Source of the DNA: Protaetiibacter sp. SSC-01
Lineage (GTDB): Bacteria > Actinomycetota > Actinomycetes > Actinomycetales > Microbacteriaceae
Reading direction: 5' to 3'
Assembly (NCBI RefSeq): GCF_014483895.1
Contig: NZ_CP059987.1
Span: 2,294,001-2,358,000, forward strand
Length of the DNA stretch: 64,000 bases
Under the pieces are notes generated by a model. It ran no database searches and was not told the DNA's origin. It was given only the letters and a program-made list of their open reading frames with translations. Made by a program: the position numbers and the translations under genes. Position 1 is the stretch's first letter. Every line of letters begins with the position of its first letter. Of the stretch, positions 43,132-50,775 are shown in pieces.

Positions 43132-43595
43132 GTCTGCACCACCTGCCGCGCGGCCTGGGCGCCCAGCACGGGGTCGACGGGCGCCCCGCGCCGGAAGAGG
43201 CTCGGATAGGTGAAGCGGCCGAGGGCGTCGATGAGCGCCGGATGCACGCCCTGCGCCACGAGGTCGCGCAGCGTCAGCACGGGCGCCTCGAGACCGCTGT
43301 ACTCGTTGACGAAGGCGCGCATGAGGCGGCTCAGCTCGGCGTGGGCTCGACGCGCGTCGAGCTCGCCCGCCCGCACCCGCCGCTCGATGTCGTCGATGCC
43401 CTCGAGGTACTCGACGCGCAGCTGCGTGAGCACGGCGGGGCGGTCGACCTCGGGTTGCGCCTCGAGCCGGCGCGGGCGCGTGAGGAACGCGACGAGCACG
43501 GCGACGCCCACGATCGCGAGCAGCACCGCGAGCACGAGCAGGAGCCAAAGGAAGCTGTACTGCGCGGGCGGGTAGAGCACGTCATCGCCGGGCAT
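43122..43595 (-). CDS. DUF4381-like single-TM protein of moxR operon
   Basis: The 157-residue protein has one N-terminal helix (YSFLWLLLVLAVLLAIVGVAVLVAFL, about 13-38). It is followed by a cytoplasmic helical domain (LRVEYLEGIDDIERRVRAGELDARRAHAELSRLMRAFVNEYSGLE). A GGGAGGTCGC site precedes the ATG at 43595. Position between the DUF58 and VWA genes and overall shape match the small DUF4381-type member of MoxR operons, though the match is by memory. It overlaps DUF58 by 14 nt. Confidence 0.75.
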   Translation of the reverse strand: MPGDDVLYPPAQYSFLWLLLVLAVLLAIVGVAVLVAFLTRPRRLEAQPEVDRPAVLTQLRVEYLEGIDDIERRVRAGELDARRAHAELSRLMRAFVNEYSGLEAPVLTLRDLVAQGVHPALIDALGRFTYPSLFRRGAPVDPVLGAQAARQVVQTWH

Positions 43596-44469
43596 GCGAC
43601 CTCCCGTGCAGCATCCCGAGCAGAGCGGCGACAGCCGAGTCCTGCCCGTCGAGCTCGACGTGGGTGATCTCGAGGCGGTCGAGCAGGGCGCGGCGGCGCG
43701 CATCCTCGGCGCCGCGCTCCGCGTCGAGCTCCGCGACGATCTCAGCGCTCCCGTGCAGGAACTCAGGCACCGCCCATCCGCTCGCCGCGTCGCGACGGGA
43801 TGCCGCGGGCCGCGCGAGCACGACGGGGTCCGCGTCGCGCAGCGTGATCCAGATGATGTCGTGCTGGGCTCGCAGCCGCCGCAGGCGCCGCTCGACGGCC
43901 TCGCCGATGGGCGCCTCGTCGGTCACGATGACGACGATCATGCGCCGTGCGACCGTCTTCGCGACGGCCTCGAGGAGGGCCTCTCGAGGAGCGGGCGTCG
44001 TCGCCTCGTCGACGGCCCGGTCGAGGCTGCGCAGCATGAGCTCGACGCCGCCCTCCGAGCGGCGCGGCTCGAGGCGCCGTGCGCGGTCGCCGTCGGCGTA
44101 CATGAGCAGCGTGTCGTCGCCGTGCCTCACCGCGAGCAGCGCGAGCGCGCCCACGGTGAGCACCGCGAGCTCCTTCTTCGAGCCCTCGTCGCGCGCGAGC
44201 GCCTGCATGCCCGTGCCCGTGTCGACGACGAACAGGATGCTGTGGCGCCGCTCCGCGTAGGAGCGCTTCACCATGGGCTCGCCGACGCGCGCCGTCGCGC
44301 GCCAGTCGATGTCGCGCACCTCGTCGCCGTGCTCGTACGGCCGCAGGTCCTCGAAGTCGAGGCTGCGCCCGCGCACGAGCGAGGCGTACCCGCCGTCGAG
44401 CGGATGCACCGACTTGAGCTTCGAGGCGATGAAGAGTTTGCTCTTCACGCGGGCGAGCAGACCTGACAT
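43582..44469 (-). CDS. DUF58-domain protein of moxR operon
   Basis: A 295-residue cytoplasmic protein with the DUF58 hallmark GGYASLVRGRSLDFEDLRPYEHGDEVRDIDWRATARVGEPMVKRSY (about 26-70) followed by a VWA-like fold (FVVDTGTGMQA). DUF58 proteins are invariably encoded next to MoxR AAA+ ATPases and are thought to bridge them to VWA membrane proteins. Spacing from moxR is 9 nt. No membrane helices are seen. Confidence 0.92.
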   Translation of the reverse strand: MSGLLARVKSKLFIASKLKSVHPLDGGYASLVRGRSLDFEDLRPYEHGDEVRDIDWRATARVGEPMVKRSYAERRHSILFVVDTGTGMQALARDEGSKKELAVLTVGALALLAVRHGDDTLLMYADGDRARRLEPRRSEGGVELMLRSLDRAVDEATTPAPREALLEAVAKTVARRMIVVIVTDEAPIGEAVERRLRRLRAQHDIIWITLRDADPVVLARPAASRRDAASGWAVPEFLHGSAEIVAELDAERGAEDARRRALLDRLEITHVELDGQDSAVAALLGMLHGRSHARR

Positions 44470-44478
44470 GACCGAGGG

Positions 44479-45474
44479 CTAGGGCGTCGGCACGGCGCCG
44501 AAGACGGCGTCGACGATGTCCTCGCTGCGGATGCCCTCGGCCTCCGCCTCGTAGGTGAGGAGCACGCGGTGGCGCAGCACGACGTGGCGCAGGCTCGAGA
44601 CGTCGTCGGGCACGACGTGGTCGCGGCCGTTCAGCAGGGCGAAGGCGCGCGAGGCGCGCAGGAACGCGATGGATGCGCGCGGGCTCGCTCCGTACTTGAT
44701 GAGACGAGCGCGCTCCTCGCCGATGTACTCCGCGGGATTGCGCGTCACGTAGGCGAGGCCGACGACGTAATTGCGCACTTCGGGCGAGACGTAGATCGAC
44801 GCCGCGACGTCCTGCAGCATCCGCACCTCCTCGAGGGTCGCGACCTTCGAGGCGTGACGGCCCGGCGCGAGCACGCCCGAGTCGAGGCGCGCGAGCACCT
44901 CCAGTTCCTCCTGCGGGCTCGGGTACTGCACGATCTCCTTCAGCAGGAAGCGGTCCATCTGCGCCTCGGGCAGCTCGTAGGTGCCCTCCTGCTCGATGGG
45001 GTTCTGCGTCGCGATGACCATGAACGGGTCGGGCAGCTCGTGCGCCTCGCCGCCGATCGTCGTCTGGCGCTCCTGCATCGCCTCGAGCATCGCGCTCTGC
45101 GCCTTCGCGCTCGAGCGGTTGATCTCGTCGAGCAGCACGACGTTCGCGTGCACGGGGCCGAGCACCGTGCGGAAGGTGCCCGTCTGGGCGTCGTAGATCT
45201 GCGTGCCCGTGATGTCGCTCGGCAGCAGGTCGGGCGTGCACTGGATGCGCTTGAAGCTGCCGTCGATCGTGTCGGCCAACGTGGATGCGGCGGTCGTCTT
45301 CGCGAGGCCCGGCACGCTCTCGAGCAGCACGTGCCCGCCCGCGATGAGCGCCACGAGCAGGCTCGTGCGCAGCCGGTCCTGGCCGACGATGCGCTCCGAG
45401 TAGGCATCCGTGATGCGCGCGATGACCTCGCGCGCCTCGCTCATCCGCTCGGGCGTCGGCGCGGCCTGGTTCAT
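44479..45474 (-). CDS. MoxR-family AAA+ ATPase
   Basis: A 331-residue AAA+ protein. Walker A is VPGLAKTTAA (about residue 57), Walker B is NVVLLDEINRSSAKAQSAMLEAMQE, followed by sensor 1 FMVIATQNPIEQEGTYELPEAQMDRF, the standard MoxR arrangement. It starts a seven-gene operon: moxR, DUF58, DUF4381-like, VWA1, VWA2, TPR, membrane protein. A GGAGGAG site lies 11 nt before the ATG. Two 18-bp palindromes lie 101-170 nt upstream. Function is assisted folding or metal loading of the VWA proteins, likely linked to envelope stress. Confidence 0.96.
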   Translation of the reverse strand: MNQAAPTPERMSEAREVIARITDAYSERIVGQDRLRTSLLVALIAGGHVLLESVPGLAKTTAASTLADTIDGSFKRIQCTPDLLPSDITGTQIYDAQTGTFRTVLGPVHANVVLLDEINRSSAKAQSAMLEAMQERQTTIGGEAHELPDPFMVIATQNPIEQEGTYELPEAQMDRFLLKEIVQYPSPQEELEVLARLDSGVLAPGRHASKVATLEEVRMLQDVAASIYVSPEVRNYVVGLAYVTRNPAEYIGEERARLIKYGASPRASIAFLRASRAFALLNGRDHVVPDDVSSLRHVVLRHRVLLTYEAEAEGIRSEDIVDAVFGAVPTP

Positions 45475-45506
45475 GGACGGGGCTCCTCCGGGTCAGGACG
45501 GCGAGG

Positions 45507-45520
45507 CGGGCGATCGCCCG
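45507..45520. promoter_or_regulatory. 14-bp palindrome in moxR leader
   Basis: CGGGCGATCGCCCG is a perfect palindrome about 33 nt upstream of the moxR ATG, downstream of a TAGGGT -10-like box (minus strand, 45528-45533). It would fold in the mRNA leader. Confidence 0.4.
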
Positions 45521-45574
45521 GGCCTCCACCCTAACCGGCCCCGCATCCGCCCCACTCACCTCGCTGCTGTCGGT

Positions 45575-45592
45575 CAAACGCTGCAGCGTTTG
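45575..45592. promoter_or_regulatory. 18-bp palindrome, copy 1, upstream of moxR
   Basis: CAAACGCTGCAGCGTTTG is a perfect palindrome identical to copy 2, 52 bp away. It lies about 40 bp upstream of the -10-like box of moxR. Confidence 0.7.
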
Positions 45593-45626
45593 GCCACCCG
45601 CGACAGGGATAACAGGCGCGCGGGGG

Positions 45627-45644
45627 CAAACGCTGCAGCGTTTG
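45627..45644. promoter_or_regulatory. 18-bp palindrome, copy 2, downstream of pdtaS
   Basis: CAAACGCTGCAGCGTTTG, an exact copy of the sequence at 45575-45592, 17 nt beyond the pdtaS stop. In RNA it could fold as a 7-bp stem with a TGCA loop, but no U-tract follows. Confidence 0.7.
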
Positions 45645-45660
45645 GCAAGTAACCGACGGG

Positions 45661-47160
45661 TTAGGGGCGCTGGGTGAGGTACAGCAGCGGCACCTCGATC
45701 GTGACCTCGGTGCCCTCCCCCTCGAGCGTGTGCCAGTCGATCGTGCCGCCGAGCTCGCCCTGGATGAGCGTGCGCACGATCTGCGTGCCGAGGCCGGAGC
45801 CGACCTTGCCCTCGGGCAGGCCGCCTCCGTTGTCGCGCACACGCACCGAGAGGGTGTCGGTCTTGCGCTTCGCCGAGATCGTGACCTCGCCGTCGTCGCG
45901 GCCCGCGAGACCATGCTCGACGGCGTTCGTGACGAGCTCGGTGAGCGCGAGCGCGAGCGGCGTCGCGTACTCCGAGGGCAGGGTGCCGAACGAGCCCGTC
46001 TTCTGCGGCCGCACGGTCGTGTTGTGGCTCGAGGCCACCTCCGCGACGAGCAGCAGCACGCGGTCGAAGACGTCGTCGAAGTCGACGTTCTGGCTGAGGC
46101 CCTCCGAGAGGGTGTCGTGCACGACGGCGATCGCGGCGACGCGGCGCATGGCCTGCGTGAGGGCGTCGCGCGCGACGTCGTTGTGGGTGCGGCGGCTCTG
46201 GATGCGCAGGAGCGACGCGACGGTCTGCAGGTTGTTCTTGACGCGGTGGTGGATCTCGCGGATCGTCGCGTCCTTGGTGATGAGCTCCTGCTCCTGGTGC
46301 CGCGACTCGGTGACGTCGCGGATGAGCACGATCGCACCGACGCGGTCGCCGCGGTGCCGCAGCGGGATGGCGCGCAGCGTCACGGTGACCCCGCGCGCCT
46401 CGATGTCGGTGCGCCACGGCGCACGCCCCGTGACGACGAGCGGCAGCGACTCGTCGACCGTGAGCTTGCCCGAGAGCAGGTTCGTCGCGACCTCCGCGAG
46501 CGACTCGCCCTCGAGCTCCCCCGCGAAGCCGATGCGGTTGAAGGCCGAGAGGGCGTTGGGGCTCGCGAACGTCACCATGCCGTCGACATCGAGGCGGATG
46601 AGGCCGTCGGATGCGCGGGGAGCCCCGCGGCGCGGCAGCGTGGGTGCGCCGAGGTCGGGGAAGTCGCCCGTCGAGATCATGCCGAACAGGTCGTCGGCGC
46701 ACTGGTTGAAGGTGAGCTCCTGGCGGCTCGGCGTGCGCGCCTCGGAGAGGTTCGAGTGGCGCGTGAGCACGGCGATGGGCGTCGAGGTCGTCGCGGCGCC
46801 GCTCGGACTCAGGCGACGCAGCACCGGCACGGCACGCACGCGCGTCGGCGTCTCCTCGTACCAGTCGGGCGCGGAGGTGTCGACGATGCGCACCTCCTCG
46901 AACGCCTGCCGCACCTGGTCGCGCCACTCGGGCTTGATCTCCTGGCCGACGAAGTCGCGGTAGAAGAGCGTCGCCGCGGACGACGGGCGCGAGTGCGCGA
47001 CGGCCACGAAGCTGCCGGCGGCCGTGGGCACCCACAGCACGATGTCGGCGAACGCGAGGTCGGCGAGCAGCTGTCCGTCGGCGGCGAGCAGGTGGAGCCA
47101 CTCGGCGTCGGCCTCCGTCGAGAGGCCCTGCGCGAGCATGAGCTCGGAGAGGGTGGACAC
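45661..47160 (-). CDS. pdtaS: PdtaS-like sensor histidine kinase (HisKA_2)
   Basis: A 499-residue soluble kinase. The N-terminus (about 1-150) is GAF-like and a PAS domain follows (about 185-290; GLIRLDVDGMVTFASPNALSAF). The phospho-acceptor motif is EIHHRVKNNLQTVASLLRIQSRR (HisKA_2) and the ATPase has NAVEHG and DNGGGLPEGKVGSGLG. This arrangement is that of mycobacterial PdtaS, which phosphorylates the ANTAR antiterminator PdtaR. No PdtaR is in the window. The GTG at 47160 has TAGCCT (47167-47172) 6 nt upstream and no clear Shine-Dalgarno. Confidence 0.93.
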   Translation of the reverse strand: MSTLSELMLAQGLSTEADAEWLHLLAADGQLLADLAFADIVLWVPTAAGSFVAVAHSRPSSAATLFYRDFVGQEIKPEWRDQVRQAFEEVRIVDTSAPDWYEETPTRVRAVPVLRRLSPSGAATTSTPIAVLTRHSNLSEARTPSRQELTFNQCADDLFGMISTGDFPDLGAPTLPRRGAPRASDGLIRLDVDGMVTFASPNALSAFNRIGFAGELEGESLAEVATNLLSGKLTVDESLPLVVTGRAPWRTDIEARGVTVTLRAIPLRHRGDRVGAIVLIRDVTESRHQEQELITKDATIREIHHRVKNNLQTVASLLRIQSRRTHNDVARDALTQAMRRVAAIAVVHDTLSEGLSQNVDFDDVFDRVLLLVAEVASSHNTTVRPQKTGSFGTLPSEYATPLALALTELVTNAVEHGLAGRDDGEVTISAKRKTDTLSVRVRDNGGGLPEGKVGSGLGTQIVRTLIQGELGGTIDWHTLEGEGTEVTIEVPLLYLTQRP

Positions 47161-47166
47161 GCCCCT

Positions 47167-47172
47167 AGGCTA
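47167..47172 (-). promoter_or_regulatory. Probable -10 box of pdtaS (leaderless)
   Basis: TAGCCT on the minus strand, 6 nt before the GTG at 47160; same box and spacing as the ABC exporter gene at 32125. Confidence 0.45.
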
Positions 47173-47180
47173 CGGGAGCC

Positions 47181-48419
47181 TCACGCGCTCCGTCGCCGGA
47201 GCCCGCGCCGCGCGCCCGTCGCCGCGGGGCTCGGGACGAGGGATGCCGCGAGCGAGCGCACCGCGACGCGTGCCGCCGAGCGGGGTGCGGCATCCGCGAG
47301 GGGCCGTCCGCCGAGCACGGCCGCGTCGAACGCGGCGGGATCCCACGGCACGAGCACGGGGTCGTCGATGCCGCCGAAGCGTGCGAGGGTCTGTCGCACC
47401 TGCCCGCCGGGGTTCACCCCGACGGCGCTCGCACGCAGCTTGTTGACGACGACCGTCACGCGCTCGGGCTCGACGAGCTCGAGCAGCTCGGCGTGACCGC
47501 GCAGGAGCCGCGGGATGCCGACCGGGTCGGCCGCACCCACGGCGACGACGCGATCCGCCGCACGGAGCACCTCGAGGCCGGCCGCGTTCCGCCGCGGGCC
47601 GTCGACGTCGCGCGCGAGCTCGTCGTCGCGCTCGAGGCTCGCCGCGAGGTCGACGACGACCACCTCGCACAGTCCGCGCAGCGCCGCGAGCGCCGCCTCG
47701 ACACGCGCCGCGCCGAGCTCGGGCCAGCGGGCGGGCCGGCCGATGCCCGTGAGCACGCGGAACGGATGCCGCGCGCCCCGCGGCACGACGGCGAGCCGCT
47801 CGAGCTGCGTCTCGTCGAGGCCGCCGATCCCCGCGAGCCGGCACGCGGCGGCGAAGCCGGGCGCCTCGTCGAGCAGGCCGAGGGCGGGGGCGACGGATGC
47901 CGCGTGGGTGTCGGCGTCGGCGAGCACCGTGCGCCACCCCGCGGTCGCGAGCTCGGCGGCGAGCGCGATCGCGAGGCTCGTGCGCCCGGGCGCCCCGTGC
48001 GGACCCCACACGGCGACGACCGTCGCTGGCCGTCGCACGGTGCGCGGCATTTCGGGGAGCGGCGCGGCGGGCTCGTCGTCGACGGGCGCGGGCCGACCGC
48101 CCTCGAGGAGGGCCCAGTCGGCGGGCCCCTCGACGGGTTCGAGGATGCCGAGCCGGGCCGCGTGGCGGGCGCCGTCGGCGTCGTCGACGACCACGAGCAT
48201 CCGCACGCCCGCGACGTCGGCCGTCTCGACGAGCCGCGGCGTCAGATGCTGCGGGGTCGCCGCGACGATGGCGAGCTCGACGGGCAGCTGCGGCAGACGC
48301 GCCGCGAGCTCGTCGCCGCCCGAGCAGCGCAGCACGACCTCGTGGCCGTGGTGGGCGGCGGATGCGGCGAGCCGCTGCTCGGCGTCGAGCGGGAGCGAGA
48401 GGGCGACGCGCACGCTCAT
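47181..48419 (-). CDS. CpaE/TadZ-like MinD-family ATPase
   Basis: The 412-residue protein has an N-terminal receiver-like domain without a canonical phospho-acceptor (about 1-110) and a MinD/ParA-type P-loop domain. The deviant Walker A is altered: VWGPHGAPGRTSLAIALAAELA carries GAPGRT where KGGxGKT is expected, so the invariant lysines are missing. VVVDLAASLERDDELA is Walker B-like and DADTHAASVA follows the loop. CpaE-like proteins localise Flp pilus machinery. It starts 4 nt into the end of the SAF gene, so the pair is coupled. No other tad/flp gene is visible. Confidence 0.8.
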   Translation of the reverse strand: MSVRVALSLPLDAEQRLAASAAHHGHEVVLRCSGGDELAARLPQLPVELAIVAATPQHLTPRLVETADVAGVRMLVVVDDADGARHAARLGILEPVEGPADWALLEGGRPAPVDDEPAAPLPEMPRTVRRPATVVAVWGPHGAPGRTSLAIALAAELATAGWRTVLADADTHAASVAPALGLLDEAPGFAAACRLAGIGGLDETQLERLAVVPRGARHPFRVLTGIGRPARWPELGAARVEAALAALRGLCEVVVVDLAASLERDDELARDVDGPRRNAAGLEVLRAADRVVAVGAADPVGIPRLLRGHAELLELVEPERVTVVVNKLRASAVGVNPGGQVRQTLARFGGIDDPVLVPWDPAAFDAAVLGGRPLADAAPRSAARVAVRSLAASLVPSPAATGARRGLRRRSA

Positions 48420-49048
48420 CCCCCGAGCGGGAGCCCGGCGGGCACGACCGCGAGGGCGTCGCCGTTCGCCTGCGCCTGGAGCACGCGCGCGACGCGGCCG
48501 CGCGGCACGAGCACCTCGACCGAGCCGGCATCCGCGGAGCCGACGAGCCGGTCGTCCTCGACGATCCGGACGACGACGGCGTCGGCGACGAGCACGACGG
48601 GGGCGCCGTAGCCGCGGCCGTCGACCTCGGCGGGCGAGGTCCACACGTCGACGCTCGAACCCGGCCGCACCGACGCGCTCACGGGGGCGGCGAGCCGCAG
48701 CACGAGCGCCGTCGAGCGCACGCCGGCCGCGTCGCCCACGGCAGCGCGAGGCAGAAGCTCGCCCCCGCGTACGGCCCGCACGACCACGAGCCCCTCCGCG
48801 GGCACGTCGCCGGCCCGCAGGTACAGTCCGTCGGCGCCGTCGAGGGCGACGGAGCGCTCGACGAGATCGCCACGATCGATGCGGTCGCCGGGGCTCAGCG
48901 CGGATGCCGCCGCGTAGACGGTCGTGCGGGTGTCGAGCGCGCCGACGAGCACCACGACGCCCGCGACCGACGACGCCACGAGCGCGAGCCCCACGACGAG
49001 ACGCATGTCGATCGCGCCCCGGCGCCTCCTGGATGCCGCGAGGACCAC
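48416..49048 (-). CDS. SAF-domain protein (CpaB/RcpC-like)
   Basis: A 210-residue protein with one N-terminal helix (about 16-38), then a SAF domain (VYAAASALSPGDRIDRGDLVERSVALDGADGLYLRAGDVPAEGLVVVRAVRGGELLPRAAV). A C-terminal beta-rich RcpC-like part follows. CpaB/RcpC members form part of the Flp pilus secretion channel in Gram-negatives. In actinobacteria the role is unclear. The GTG at 49048 is chosen because GGGAGGGGAGG ends 6-7 nt upstream; the internal ATG would lose this site. It overlaps the ATPase gene by 4 nt. Confidence 0.8.
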   Translation of the reverse strand: MVLAASRRRRGAIDMRLVVGLALVASSVAGVVVLVGALDTRTTVYAAASALSPGDRIDRGDLVERSVALDGADGLYLRAGDVPAEGLVVVRAVRGGELLPRAAVGDAAGVRSTALVLRLAAPVSASVRPGSSVDVWTSPAEVDGRGYGAPVVLVADAVVVRIVEDDRLVGSADAGSVEVLVPRGRVARVLQAQANGDALAVVPAGLPLGG

Positions 49049-49120
49049 GGTGCCTCCCCTCCCGCCGCGCGTGCCACGGCGCCGCCCATCGTGCCGCGGG
49101 ATCGCGACCACCCGCCGGAG

Positions 49121-49129
49121 TTGTCCACA
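49121..49129 (+). promoter_or_regulatory. DnaA-box-like 9-mer
   Basis: TTGTCCACA, the actinobacterial DnaA-box consensus, in the 279-bp gap between the SAF gene and the HTH gene. Confidence 0.5.
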
Positions 49130-49265
49130 GCGCCCACGGGGATCGGGACAGATGTCCCTTCCCGCCCGATCCAGGCGGCTCCTAGCGTGAGTGCCCGTCA
49201 CCCGCAGGCTGAGGTGGCGGCGGGGCCCGGGCCGCACCCGCCTGGGCTCCGCCCCACCCGTCCGG

Positions 49266-49274
49266 TTATCCACA
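49266..49274 (+). promoter_or_regulatory. DnaA-box-like 9-mer
   Basis: TTATCCACA, a perfect classical DnaA box, 137 bp from the first and about 40 bp upstream of the -10 box of the HTH gene. Confidence 0.55.
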
Positions 49275-49314
49275 GCCGTCCACGCAGCGGGAGCGATCCC
49301 ACGGCGCGCCGCCG

Positions 49315-49320
49315 CATAAT
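49315..49320 (+). promoter_or_regulatory. Probable -10 box of the HTH gene (leaderless)
   Basis: CATAAT, one base from the TATAAT consensus, ends 7 nt before the ATG at 49328. Expected transcription start coincides with the start codon. Confidence 0.55.
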
Positions 49321-49327
49321 CGGGGCC

Positions 49328-49588
49328 ATGACAGCGGATGCGGCTCCCGGGCTCGGACGGTTCCTGACGCTCGCCGACACCGCCGACGTGCTCAACATCT
49401 CCGCCGGGCAGGCGTACGCCCTCGTGCGCAGCGGCGAGCTGCCCGCCATCAAGCTCGGCGCCCACGGCCAATGGCGCATCGAACGCGAGGTGCTCGAGGC
49501 GTACATCGCCGCCCGCTACGAGGAGACCCGTCGGGCCGGTCTCTGGCACCAGGCCGAGTTCACCGACCTGCCCGAGCTCTTCGCCTGA
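49328..49588 (+). CDS. Small MerR/excisionase-like DNA-binding protein (86 aa)
   Basis: A single winged-helix domain: FLTLADTADVLNISAGQAYALVRSGELPAIKLGAHGQWRIEREVLEAYIAARYEE (about 12-65), then a 20-residue tail. This is the HTH_17/BldC-like group, which bind tandem direct repeats or act as excisionases. Because the window shows no phage genes nearby, a developmental BldC-type role is more likely than excision. The -10 box CATAAT ends 7 nt upstream and two DnaA-like boxes precede it. Confidence 0.88.
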   Translation: MTADAAPGLGRFLTLADTADVLNISAGQAYALVRSGELPAIKLGAHGQWRIEREVLEAYIAARYEETRRAGLWHQAEFTDLPELFA

Positions 49589-49615
49589 CGGCGCCGCCCA
49601 CTCGCGGCGCGCCTG

Positions 49616-50185
49616 TCACGCGCGCACGCACAGCACCGCGTCGAAGGGCACGAGACGGATGCGGCGCACGGCCGCGTCGCGCCTCACCTCCCCCGACTCG
49701 TGCTCGGCGAGGTCGAGGTGGTCGCGTGCGACGCGGTCGATCGTGCCGTGCACGACGCCGACGCGCGTGCGCACCTCCACGGGTGCCCGCCGCCGGCACA
49801 GGTCGCGCAGCACGAAGCCGAGCCCGAGGCGGGCCGTCAGCGCCTCGGGCGCCGCCGGCTTGAGCCCCGCCGCGAGCTGACCGCCCACGGGCAGCACAGC
49901 GGCGACGGCTGCGAGCGGCACGACTGCGGTGCCCGTCGCGGCGCCCGCGGCGCACTCCCCCGCGACCCAGTCGCGGCCGGCGGACCCGACGCGGAGCGCG
50001 AGCGACGTGCCGTCCGCGAGCACGAGGACCACGGCATCCGCTCTCCCCATCTCGAGCACGCGGTCGCGCAGGGCGAGCCGGGCGAGCCGCAGACGCTCCT
50101 CCTCGACCGCGAGCCCCTGCCGCTCGAGGTCGAGCTCGTGCTCGAGCTGGCTCTCGATGTCGGCGAACAGCTCATCCCAGCGCAC
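49616..50185 (-). CDS. Conserved hypothetical protein (189 aa)
   Basis: The reading starts at a GTG at 50185 (VRWDELFADIESQLEHELDLERQGLAVEEERLRLARLALRDRVLEMG), a long amphipathic helix region likely to be coiled coil (about 5-48). A beta-rich domain with ADGTSLALRVGSAGRDWVAGE and RTRVGVVHGTIDRVARDHLDLAEHESG follows (about 50-189). From memory, proteins beginning with MRWDxLFADLExQ are frequent in Microbacteriaceae near secA. No function is known. It converges with the HTH gene. Confidence 0.75.
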   Translation of the reverse strand: MRWDELFADIESQLEHELDLERQGLAVEEERLRLARLALRDRVLEMGRADAVVLVLADGTSLALRVGSAGRDWVAGECAAGAATGTAVVPLAAVAAVLPVGGQLAAGLKPAAPEALTARLGLGFVLRDLCRRRAPVEVRTRVGVVHGTIDRVARDHLDLAEHESGEVRRDAAVRRIRLVPFDAVLCVRA

Positions 50186-50287
50186 GGCAGCGACCGTAGT
50201 GCCCGCCCCGCCGGCCGCGTCACAGTTCTCCACAACCCGAAGCCATGTCTCGACACGAGAAACCTTCGTGTGCCAAGGTGAGGCGCG

Positions 50288-50305
50288 TCCCCCCGTTCGG
50301 GGGGA
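50288..50305 (+). promoter_or_regulatory. GTTC-loop hairpin in leader of Rv3235-like gene
   Basis: TCCCCCC (50288-50294), loop GTTC, GGGGGGA (50299-50305): a perfect 7-bp stem ending about 27 nt upstream of the ATG at 50332. A TTCTCCACA 9-mer (50226-50234), one or two bases off the DnaA box, lies further upstream. Confidence 0.45.
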
Positions 50306-50331
50306 GACAGCCGGGTACAGAGAGGCATGGC

Positions 50332-50775
50332 ATGCGCGGTGGCGAGGCGGCGGTCGACGGCAGCACGGCGCGCGCGATCGCACCCCGTCTCGACGACGAG
50401 GAGCTGTTCGGCCGACAGCCCGCCGCCACGCGGGAGCTGCCCGACCCGCGGCCCCTCCTCGAGAACCTCACGCGCTGCGTCATCGAGATTATCGCGGGCG
50501 CCCGCGACCTCGAGCAGATCGCGCGCTGGGTCGACGACGGCGTCTACGCGACGCTCCTCAAGCGCGTCGTCGTGTCGGCCCAGGCCCGTCAGGCCGCGCG
50601 GCGGCCCGCCGTGCGCCCCGTGTTCACCCTCGGCAACGTGACCCTGTGCGAGCCGCGCGACGGCGTCGTCGAAGCGGTCGTCACCGTGCACGGCCGCGCC
50701 CGCACACGCGCCGTCGCCCTCCGACTCGAGGGCCTCGACCGCCGCTGGCGCGCCACCGCGATCCACGTGCTGTAG
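50332..50775 (+). CDS. Rv3235-family protein (147 aa)
   Basis: The core PRPLLENLTRCVIEIIAGARDLEQIARWVDDGVYATLLKRVVVSAQARQAARRPAVRPVFTLGNVTLCEPRDGVVEAVVTVHGRARTRAVALRLEGLDRRWRATAIHVL (in outline) matches the small Rv3235-like family found next to secA in actinobacteria. The function is not established. It converges with secA across a strong hairpin. The ATG at 50332 is the start nearest a purine-rich AGAGG site, though the next in-frame ATG at 50245 keeps the frame open. Confidence 0.85.
   Translation: MRGGEAAVDGSTARAIAPRLDDEELFGRQPAATRELPDPRPLLENLTRCVIEIIAGARDLEQIARWVDDGVYATLLKRVVVSAQARQAARRPAVRPVFTLGNVTLCEPRDGVVEAVVTVHGRARTRAVALRLEGLDRRWRATAIHVL

Noticed and set aside
49049-49327. Replication origin
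   Set aside because: Only two DnaA-like boxes, no A+T-rich region and no dnaA, dnaN or gyr genes.
49328-49588. Phage excisionase
   Set aside because: The fold is compatible, but there is no integrase or attachment site nearby; a BldC-like regulator fits better.
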